Shown piece by piece: positions 1-4,735 of a stretch of 5,435 bases of DNA. Under the pieces are notes generated by a model, which ran no database searches, was not told the DNA's origin, and saw nothing but the letters and a program-made list of their open reading frames with translations. Origin of the DNA: Nonomuraea sp. (lineage in GTDB: Bacteria; Actinomycetota; Actinomycetes; Streptosporangiales; Streptosporangiaceae); assembly GCA_013362835.1 (NCBI GenBank), contig JABFVJ010000483.1, positions 1 through 5,435 of the forward strand, given 5' to 3'. Made by a program: the position numbers and the translations under genes. How positions within the stretch are numbered: the first letter of the stretch is position 1; each line of letters begins with the position of its first letter.

Positions 1-426
1 CGGCTCCCGGTGCGAGGCGAGGCCGGTCGCCAGGCTCTCGTGGAACAGCGCGAGCGCCAGCCCGGGGACGGCCGCCGCGGCCTCGGCCACCTGCGCGTCG
101 GACATGGCGGGCCCGGCGTCGATGAACCACAGGAACCCGAGCAGCCCGTCGGCGTGCCGCAGCGGGACGCACACCCGCGGCAGCAGGCCGAGGTGCGGCG
201 CCCCGGACGTGCGCAGCGGGCCCTGGGCGTCGTGGATGCCCGCCGACCGTAACCACTCGCGCACCTCGGGGGTGGTGTGCCGGCGCAGGATCGAGTCGCG
301 GCGGATGTCGTCCATGGCGCCGCTCTGCTCGCTGTAGGCCACCACGCGCTGCACGCGGTCCTCCAGCAGGAGGGGACGGCCGAGCCGCGCGGCGAGCTCG
401 TCCACGATCCGCTGGAGATCCGCCAC
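1..426 (-). CDS. PucR/CdaR-family transcriptional regulator, N-terminal part (cut by window edge)
   Basis: Reading leftwards from GTG at 426 gives 142 uninterrupted codons that run off the left edge, so the C-terminus is missing. The protein starts VADLQRIVDELAARLGRPLL and continues through an LEDR...VVAYSEQSG segment, RRDSILRRHTPEVREWL, and a GAF-like LLPRVCVPLRHADGLLGFLW stretch. This matches, from memory, the N-terminal sensory region of actinomycete PucR-type regulators, whose HTH_30 DNA-binding domain lies at the C-terminus, here outside the window. The start is chosen because an in-frame TGA lies ten codons upstream and AGGTGA sits just before the GTG. The gene diverges from the secreted protease and shares a 110-bp spacer with it, so control of the protease and of itself is plausible but not shown. 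The ligand is unknown. The family call is fairly sure; the DNA-binding domain cannot be seen. Confidence 0.82.
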   Translation of the reverse strand, partial: MADLQRIVDELAARLGRPLLLEDRVQRVVAYSEQSGAMDDIRRDSILRRHTTPEVREWLRSAGIHDAQGPLRTSGAPHLGLLPRVCVPLRHADGLLGFLWFIDAGPAMSDAQVAEAAAAVPGLALALFHESLATGLASHREP

Positions 427-430
427 GGCT

Positions 431-436
431 TCACCT
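431..436 (-). promoter_or_regulatory. Shine-Dalgarno site of the PucR-type regulator
   Basis: Read on the minus strand this is AGGTGA, separated by AGCC from GTG at 426. It supports that GTG as the start. It is the clearest Shine-Dalgarno-like site before any start in this window; the other starts lack one. Confidence 0.6.
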
Positions 437-485
437 ACGTCACGCTGGAGATTTCAACAAATGTCGGAAGGATCGATACACGTCT

Positions 486-515
486 TCCCTACAGCTGCTC
501 GGTGATCTCCGTCAA
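486..515 (-). promoter_or_regulatory. Candidate promoter of the PucR-type regulator
   Basis: On the minus strand TTGACG (515-510) resembles a -35 box, followed after 18 bp by TAGGGA (491-486) as a weak -10 box. Transcription would begin near 479, leaving a leader of about 53 nt. The -35 box lies inside the first CGTCAAT repeat, so a protein bound to the repeats would also cover this promoter. The -10 match is poor, so this is only a candidate. Confidence 0.3.
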
Positions 516-536
516 TAACGTCTATACCGTCAATCC
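510..536 (+). repeat. Three tandem 9-bp repeats (CGTCWATnn) abutting the protease start
   Basis: CGTCAATAA (510-518), CGTCTATAC (519-527) and CGTCAATCC (528-536) stand head to tail with an exact 9-bp period, and the third ends directly before the GTG at 537. The first and third also share the longer match CCGTCAAT at 509-516 and 527-534. They overlap the predicted -10 box of the protease and the candidate -35 of the divergent regulator. An operator is the likeliest reading, perhaps for the PucR-type regulator, but no known binding motif was recognised. Confidence 0.55.
525..530 (+). promoter_or_regulatory. Predicted -10 box (TACCGT) for a leaderless protease transcript
   Basis: TACCGT fits TANNNT and ends six bases before the GTG at 537, which would place the transcription start on the start codon itself. 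No Shine-Dalgarno sequence precedes the GTG, which agrees with a leaderless mRNA. No convincing -35 box is seen. TAACGT at 516-521 is an alternative that would give a leader of about 9 nt. Confidence 0.4.
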
Positions 537-2648
537 GTGAATGCCCCGAAGAAGCTGCTGAAGGGTTTGCTGGCGGCCATCGTGCTGATCCCGGTGAGCC
601 TGATGGCGACCCCCGCTTCCGCAGCACCCCCCACCGATGATCCTGAGTACCCGTGGCGGCAGAACCACTGGCCGCAGACCCAGCCCTGGCAGCTCGACGA
701 ACCCGCCGACGCGCCGGCGCTGCGCTCCCGTCCCGCCGGTGGCCTCACGCCGCTCGACCCGCAGAACTGGGAGAACCCCGACCAGATGACCTGGTCGGAC
801 TACAAGAAGCCGCCCGGTACGAACTGGAGCGACCCGGCCGTCAAGGGCTCCAAGCGCACGTTCAAGGGCGCGCTGGTGCTGCTCGACTACCCCAACCAGG
901 CGTTCGTCGTCACCCAGCCCAAGGGCTCGACGATCTTCGCGAACCCGAGCGCCGAGGCCCACGACGTCCCGCGTGACCAGGTGGCCAAGTTCTACCAGGA
1001 CTTCCTCAACACCCCGAACGACCTCAACAAGGGCCACACCATCCACGAGTACTGGATGGAGGACTCCGGCGGCCGGTACGGCGTCGAACTGACCGGGTTC
1101 GGCCCGTACACGATGCCGGGCAAGGACCACGAATACGCCCTGGAAGGCTCGTTCAACGGCACCGCGGGCTGCCCGGCCGGCGACACGTGCAACAAGAACC
1201 TGCGGATCGACGGGCACAACGCCTGGATCGCCGCCGTCGGCGAAGAGGTCGCCAAGCAGTACGACTTCGTCTTCTACCTGAGCGCCGGCCAGGACGAGTC
1301 GTCCACCTGGCAGGAGTTCGGGATGATGAAGTTCCCGACGAAGGAGGACGTGCCCGACGAGTGGGGCCCGCCCGACCCGGCCCTGCCCAACTGGCTCAAG
1401 ACCCGTTACGTCGACTGGTCCTCCTGGCAGGCGGCCTCCACCTTCTGGCCCAACGCCAACATCGGCGTCGACTCCGTCCAGGCCGAGAGCTCCGGCATGG
1501 CCGTCTACGCCCACGAGTTCAGCCACATCCTCGGCGTGCTGGACAACTACAACAACCCGTACGGGGTGCCGCCGATCCGGGCGTACACCGGGATCTGGGA
1601 GATGCTCAGCCGGGGCAGCTTCAACGGCCCCGGCGGCCCGCACTCGCGCTGGCTGATCCCGCCCACGGCGGGCGCGTCCATGGGCGCCCAGCACATGCTC
1701 CGCAACAAGATCAAGCTGGAGATGGTCGACGAGCAGAACGTCCTGCGCCTGTCGCGCGAGGCGCTCGACGAGTCGGGCCTGGTCACCGCCAAGATCCTGG
1801 CCCGCGCCGTACAGCCGGGACAGGGCGAGCTGTCCGGCGTCAACATCTCCTTCGACGCCCCCGGCGACAGGAGCACCTGCGACAGGACCGACCCGCTGTG
1901 CGACCGCGGCGGCTACCAGAACTACACGGTCGAGGTCGTGGACCGCATGGGCTCCGACTCCTTCACCCCCGACTCCGGCGTGCTCCTCGCCAAGACCAAG
2001 AACGAGGACCGGGCGCCGTTCGAGTGGGTGATCGACGCCAACCCGCAGGACATCGGCATGACCGACTACGTGATGCCCGACGGGACCAAGGTCCCGATCA
2101 CGATCGGCGACTACCGCCAGCTCTCCGACGCCCTCTTCCACGCCGGCGCCGACTCCGGCAGCGAGTACGAGTACGTCGACGAGGCCAACCGCCTGCACTT
2201 CTACGTCACCGACCTCAAGCGCGACCGGGACGGCGAGCTCTCCTACACCGTCGCCATCCGCTCGCTCGACGGCGCCGGCCCGCAGAAGCGCGGCGTCAGG
2301 GTGCTCCCGGCCGCCGGCATCCCCACCGGCAAGAACGTCTCCACCTGCAAGTTCCCGCTGTTCAACACCGGCAAGGCGGCCCCCGTCCAGGGGCAGCACC
2401 CCGAGGACGTCAGCGCCTACCTGGGCTCCGACGTCTACCGGCTCAAGGCCGAGGTGCAGGGCAAGGGCTGGACCGCCCAGGTGCCCAACGCCCTGGCCGC
2501 CGTGGCCTTCGGCAAGCAGGCGCTGGTGACGGTGAACGCCGTGCGCGCGTCCGGCGGCGACCGCCTGGCCCGCGTCAAGCTCACCGCCACCTCGGAGAGC
2601 GACCCGGCCAAGACGGTCACGGCCACCTGCCACGTGATCGGCCTGTGA
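537..2648 (+). CDS. Secreted M6-family (immune inhibitor A-like) zinc metalloprotease
   Basis: A 703-residue exported peptidase. Residues 1-29 form a Sec signal peptide: lysines at 5, 6 and 9, a hydrophobic core at 11-23, and an ATPASA|A cleavage site near 29/30. A probable proregion follows. The zinc site HEFSHILGVLD has H326, E327 (catalytic), H330 and D336, the HExxHxxGxxD pattern of M6 peptidases; WEMLSRGSFNG at 354-364 supplies the Met-turn (M356). The first histidine motif has Ser where many M6 members have Gly. The C-terminal ~110 residues look like a beta-sandwich. All six cysteines lie in the mature part: 212/218, 448/455, 604/698. GTG 537 is the first start after an in-frame TAA at 516-518 and gives the intact signal peptide. 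It diverges from a PucR-type regulator and converges with the membrane protein. Extracellular protein breakdown is the likely role; the true substrate is unknown. Confidence 0.93.
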   Translation: MNAPKKLLKGLLAAIVLIPVSLMATPASAAPPTDDPEYPWRQNHWPQTQPWQLDEPADAPALRSRPAGGLTPLDPQNWENPDQMTWSDYKKPPGTNWSDPAVKGSKRTFKGALVLLDYPNQAFVVTQPKGSTIFANPSAEAHDVPRDQVAKFYQDFLNTPNDLNKGHTIHEYWMEDSGGRYGVELTGFGPYTMPGKDHEYALEGSFNGTAGCPAGDTCNKNLRIDGHNAWIAAVGEEVAKQYDFVFYLSAGQDESSTWQEFGMMKFPTKEDVPDEWGPPDPALPNWLKTRYVDWSSWQAASTFWPNANIGVDSVQAESSGMAVYAHEFSHILGVLDNYNNPYGVPPIRAYTGIWEMLSRGSFNGPGGPHSRWLIPPTAGASMGAQHMLRNKIKLEMVDEQNVLRLSREALDESGLVTAKILARAVQPGQGELSGVNISFDAPGDRSTCDRTDPLCDRGGYQNYTVEVVDRMGSDSFTPDSGVLLAKTKNEDRAPFEWVIDANPQDIGMTDYVMPDGTKVPITIGDYRQLSDALFHAGADSGSEYEYVDEANRLHFYVTDLKRDRDGELSYTVAIRSLDGAGPQKRGVRVLPAAGIPTGKNVSTCKFPLFNTGKAAPVQGQHPEDVSAYLGSDVYRLKAEVQGKGWTAQVPNALAAVAFGKQALVTVNAVRASGGDRLARVKLTATSESDPAKTVTATCHVIGL

Positions 2649-2653
2649 CGCCC

Positions 2654-2688
2654 GGCACGGCCCGTCCCCGTCAGGGGCGGGTCGTGTC
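2654..2688. terminator. Hairpin between convergent genes, probable bidirectional terminator
   Basis: CACGGCCCGTCCCC (2656-2669) pairs with GGGGCGGGTCGTG (2674-2686), giving 13 pairs including one G-T wobble, one bulged T at 2665 and a 4-base loop; two more pairs extend it to 2654-2688. It begins just after the protease stop codon. The loop contains the stop codon of the convergent gene (2671-2673). There is no U-tract, as is common for actinomycete terminators. Termination is inferred from the structure and position. Confidence 0.6.
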
Positions 2689-2700
2689 CCTGCCCCTGAC
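2670..2700. terminator. Second, overlapping hairpin, exclusive with the first
   Basis: GTCAGGGGC (2670-2678) and GCCCCTGAC (2692-2700) are perfect inverted repeats of 9 bp. Inside them GGG (2679-2681) can pair with CCC (2688-2690) around one bulged base, leaving a 6-base loop. It shares 2670-2686 with the first hairpin, so both cannot form in one RNA molecule. It lies within the last codons of the minus-strand gene. Confidence 0.45.
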
Positions 2701-3597
2701 CTCGTGGGCACCGGTCCCGTACGCGTCGCTGAAGGGGGTCCTGAGCAGCTCGCCCGCCGCCTGCCTGGCCTGCAGCACGCTCTCCTCGAACAGCTTGCGC
2801 ACGTGCGCCGCCTGGTCGGTCAGCTCCCTGATGCGCTCGTGCGCCAGATCGTCCCGTACGGTGTCGGCGAGCAGCTGCTGGTACTCGGGGGTCTTGGCGG
2901 CCAGCGCCTCAAGCCGTTTGTGCGCGTGATACACCTTGTCCGCCTTGAGCACCTGCTTGGCGTACTTCTCCAGGTGCCGCACCCGGTGCGAGAGCGACGT
3001 CCAGGCGGCGTCGAGGGCGGCGCTGTAGGGCTTGAACGCGTCCTCCATGCCCGGCGGCAGCTCGCGCGGGATCAGCCTGCCCTGCTCGGCGTGCATCACC
3101 GACAGCCGGCGCAGCCGGTGGGCGATCTGCCAGATCTCCTCGGGCAGCGACACCTGGTTCTCGACCGAGTCGATCAGCCCGGCCCTGTGCACCTTCGAGT
3201 TCAGGATCGCCTCGGCCGCGTCCTGGGCGCGGCGCAGCAGCCGCTGGCAGGGGTAGTCCAGGTCCTCGGGGAGGATGAAGCGGTCGGCGTTGGCGTAGGC
3301 GAGACGGAGTCTCCGCCTGACGGTTCGGTGCGTGCTGCCCACCGCCATCCAGCGCATCAGGACGATCAGCCCGACGCCGATCCCCGCGATGACGGCGGCG
3401 TCGAGGTCGAGCAACACGCCGATCAATAAGAGGAATCCTGGGAGCACGAAGAGCAGGGCGGGATTGAAGTTGGGATCCATCCGCCTGCCGGAACGGGCCA
3501 TACGCAGGATGTGCGGACTCGACCGCAACTCGACCGAGATCTCCGGGGGCAGCGATGGATCGATCACCAGCCGGGGAGGCAGCGCTCGTGGATCCAT
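2671..3597 (-). CDS. Two-transmembrane protein with long helical cytoplasmic domain, unknown function
   Basis: 308 residues; I do not recognise a named family. Two adjacent hydrophobic segments, about 46-64 (ALLFVLPGFLLLIGVLLDL) and 67-86, form a membrane hairpin with a very short loop containing D66. The basic run HRTVRRRLRLAY after the second segment suggests a cytoplasmic C-terminal part. Residues ~110-285 are rich in Ala, Leu, Glu, Arg and Gln and look almost wholly helical, possibly coiled coil (for instance 220-285). No catalytic motif is visible. The start is uncertain: ATG 3597 is the first after an in-frame TGA but has no Shine-Dalgarno, while ATG 3480 (M40, MDPNFNPALL) would place the first membrane segment at the N-terminus. 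The 39 extra codons still favour G/C at the third position (about 30 of 39), which supports the longer form. It diverges from the phosphatase across 64 bp. Confidence 0.8.
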   Translation of the reverse strand: MDPRALPPRLVIDPSLPPEISVELRSSPHILRMARSGRRMDPNFNPALLFVLPGFLLLIGVLLDLDAAVIAGIGVGLIVLMRWMAVGSTHRTVRRRLRLAYANADRFILPEDLDYPCQRLLRRAQDAAEAILNSKVHRAGLIDSVENQVSLPEEIWQIAHRLRRLSVMHAEQGRLIPRELPPGMEDAFKPYSAALDAAWTSLSHRVRHLEKYAKQVLKADKVYHAHKRLEALAAKTPEYQQLLADTVRDDLAHERIRELTDQAAHVRKLFEESVLQARQAAGELLRTPFSDAYGTGAHEVRGRDTTRP

Positions 3598-3601
3598 ACG
3601 T

Positions 3602-3634
3602 TCATGCTGCGTTATGAACCGCGAATTCGCTCAT
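3602..3634 (-). other. Possible 10-codon leader ORF before the two-TM gene
   Basis: ATG at 3634 opens MSEFAVHNAA and stops at TGA 3604-3602, only four bases before the ATG of the membrane-protein gene at 3597. TATATG (3650-3645) could act as a -10 box and start a nearly leaderless transcript at about 3638. Reinitiation after this short ORF could explain why the main ATG lacks a Shine-Dalgarno site. So short an ORF can easily occur by chance. Confidence 0.2.
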
Positions 3635-3644
3635 GTTTGAGGGA

Positions 3645-3654
3645 CATATAGGGT
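3645..3654. promoter_or_regulatory. Overlapping divergent -10 boxes between the two-TM gene and the phosphatase
   Basis: On the plus strand TAGGGT (3649-3654) fits TANNNT and ends seven bases before the phosphatase ATG at 3662, so that transcript may be leaderless. On the minus strand TATATG (3650-3645) is the best -10-like box for the membrane-protein gene. The two overlap, so polymerase could hardly occupy both at once. Convincing -35 boxes were not found for either. Confidence 0.4.
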
Positions 3655-3661
3655 CGAGATA

Positions 3662-4453
3662 ATGAATGAGATGACAAGATGGATCGACCTGGAAGGCGCC
3701 GTCAACGTACGTGACCTGGGCGGACTTCCCACCCGTGACGGCGGTCTCACCCGCCGCGGCCGGATCTACCGGTCCGACAACCTCCAAGGTCTCACGCCCG
3801 CCGACGTGTCTTACCTGGTCGGCGAGCTCGACCTGCGCCACGTCGTGGACCTGCGCTCGACCGCGGAGGTCTCCCTGGAAGGCCCGGGGCCGCTCACCCA
3901 CGCGCCCGAGGTCACCCTCCACCACCTGACGCTGTTCGCCGAGGGCGGCAGGCACACCGACGTCGAGGCCGACTCCATCGACGGCGACCGGGTGCTGCCC
4001 TGGCAGGAACGGGTCGTCGACGAGGAGCTCCGGGTGACCGGCTTCTACTTCGGCTACCTGCGCGACCGTCCCGACGCCGTGGTGGCCGCCCTGCGCGCCA
4101 TGTCCCGCGACGACGGCGCGGCGCTGGTCCACTGCGCCGCCGGCAAGGACCGCACGGGCGTGCTGTCGGCGCTGGCGCTGGAGGTCGCGGGCGCCACCCG
4201 CGAGGCGATCGTGGACGACTACGTGGCGACGGGGGAGCGGCTGGAGCTCATCCTCAAGCGCCTGCGCGCCAGCGACACCTACCGCGACGACCTCGACTCC
4301 CGCCCCACGGACGACCACATGCCGCGTGCGCGCTACATCGAGCAGTTCCTGAAGGTCCTCGACGACCGCTTCGACGGCCCGATGGGCTGGCTCACCCACC
4401 ACGGCTGGACCCCCTCCGACACCACCCTCCTCCGCTCCCGCCTCCGCGACTGA
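3662..4453 (+). CDS. PtpB-like protein tyrosine / lipid phosphatase (Y_phosphatase3 type)
   Basis: 263 residues, cytoplasmic, with no signal peptide. The active-site P-loop is HCAAGKDRTG at 157-166: nucleophile C158, phosphate-binding R164, with K162 and D163 inside the loop. This CxxxKDR pattern is that of Mycobacterium tuberculosis PtpB, where the P-loop Asp acts in catalysis and the Lys is linked to activity on phosphoinositides as well as phosphotyrosine. The N-terminal NVRDLGG (15-21), IYRSDNL (35-41) and VVDLRSTAE (61-69) are the usual family landmarks. Length is near that of PtpB-type enzymes. ATG 3662 follows TAGGGT by seven bases and has no clear Shine-Dalgarno, suggesting leaderless translation; ATG 3671 is an alternative start. 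It is divergent from the two-TM protein and separated by 282 bp from the oxidoreductase, so it is probably transcribed alone. The in vivo substrate is unknown. Confidence 0.92.
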   Translation: MNEMTRWIDLEGAVNVRDLGGLPTRDGGLTRRGRIYRSDNLQGLTPADVSYLVGELDLRHVVDLRSTAEVSLEGPGPLTHAPEVTLHHLTLFAEGGRHTDVEADSIDGDRVLPWQERVVDEELRVTGFYFGYLRDRPDAVVAALRAMSRDDGAALVHCAAGKDRTGVLSALALEVAGATREAIVDDYVATGERLELILKRLRASDTYRDDLDSRPTDDHMPRARYIEQFLKVLDDRFDGPMGWLTHHGWTPSDTTLLRSRLRD

Positions 4454-4480
4454 CCCTCCCGCTCCTGGACTCGCACCCTC

Positions 4481-4586
4481 CGCCGCCGGGGCGTTCGCTC
4501 CGTTCGCCCGCGTCCGTCCCGCCGTCGGGGTGTTCGCTTCGTTCGTCCGCGTCCGTCCCGCCGTCGAGGTTTTCGCCGTTCCATCC
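4481..4586. repeat. 39-bp tandem repeat, about 2.7 copies
   Basis: Unit 1 is 4481-4519, unit 2 is 4520-4558, and a degenerate partial unit runs 4559-4586. Units 1 and 2 agree at 35 of 39 positions, and all four differences are C in unit 1 against T in unit 2. Each full unit contains a possible small hairpin, for example CGGGGC-GTTC-GCTCCG in unit 1. Unit 3 keeps the CGCCGTCG start and then diverges. It could help end phosphatase transcription, or be a minisatellite without function. Confidence 0.75.
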
Positions 4587-4620
4587 AGTACGGCTTCGCA
4601 CGGGCGGCCACCCCCGTACT
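4587..4620. repeat. Inverted repeat AGTACGG / CCGTACT
   Basis: AGTACGG (4587-4593) and CCGTACT (4614-4620) are perfect 7-bp inverted repeats around a 20-base GC-rich loop, placed directly after the tandem repeat and about 115 bp before the oxidoreductase start. It could be a weak terminator for the phosphatase or a protein-binding site. Seven bases is short, so chance is possible. Confidence 0.35.
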
Positions 4621-4723
4621 CCGGCTGAGGGCCCTCCAGGGGAACGCCGTCTGACCCTTCACCGGCGCGCCGCCGTCACGCGAGCCCAGGTCGGCCGCTC
4701 AAGTGGCGTCCCAGGGCACCGGA

Positions 4724-4729
4724 TAGCCT
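4724..4729 (+). promoter_or_regulatory. Predicted -10 box (TAGCCT) for a leaderless oxidoreductase transcript
   Basis: TAGCCT fits TANNNT and ends six bases before ATG 4736, so transcription would start on the A of the start codon. The bases between (GGGCGG) are G-rich but too close and imperfect to be a normal Shine-Dalgarno. No clear -35 box was found. Confidence 0.5.
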
Positions 4730-4735
4730 GGGCGG

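Larger units (their letters stand above)
4454..4735. other. Gene-free spacer with tandem and inverted repeats
   Basis: No convincing gene is seen in these 282 bp. Minus-strand reading gives an open frame, but it is Arg/Gly/Asp-rich and simply reflects the 39-bp repeat. The stretch holds that repeat (4481-4586), an inverted repeat (4587-4620), a 10-bp palindrome CGGCGCGCCG (4663-4672) and the promoter of the oxidoreductase gene. No T-rich terminator follows the phosphatase. Confidence 0.6.

Noticed and set aside
10..540. Three short plus-strand open frames in the first 540 bases
   Set aside because: They are antisense to the PucR-type regulator, whose minus-strand frame gives a recognisable protein; they have no domain features.
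522..2711. A 729-codon open frame antisense to nearly the whole protease gene
   Set aside because: Its product is a Gly/Val/Asp/Arg-rich sequence with no family features, as expected from the complement of a gene with strong G/C third-position bias. The plus-strand frame has a signal peptide and an M6 zinc motif.
1187..2929. A 580-codon plus-strand open frame overlapping the protease and the two-TM gene
   Set aside because: It is an Arg/Pro-rich shifted reading of the protease gene and crosses the convergent terminator region into the antisense of the next gene.
2704..3429. A 241-codon plus-strand open frame opposite the two-TM gene
   Set aside because: Low-complexity Gly/Val/Arg/Leu composition; the minus-strand frame has clear membrane segments and coding bias.
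3602..4402. A 266-codon minus-strand open frame over the phosphatase
   Set aside because: Antisense shadow of a gene with an intact HCAAGKDRTG active site. Only its last ten codons are noted separately, as a possible leader ORF.
4481..4586. Reading the tandem repeat as a CRISPR array
   Set aside because: The copies adjoin without unique spacers and there are fewer than three; no cas genes are nearby.
4333..4662. Minus-strand Arg-rich frame with a repeated 13-residue pattern
   Set aside because: The protein repeat arises only because the 39-bp DNA repeat is a multiple of three. It overlaps the end of the phosphatase, lacks an evident ribosome site and has no known fold.
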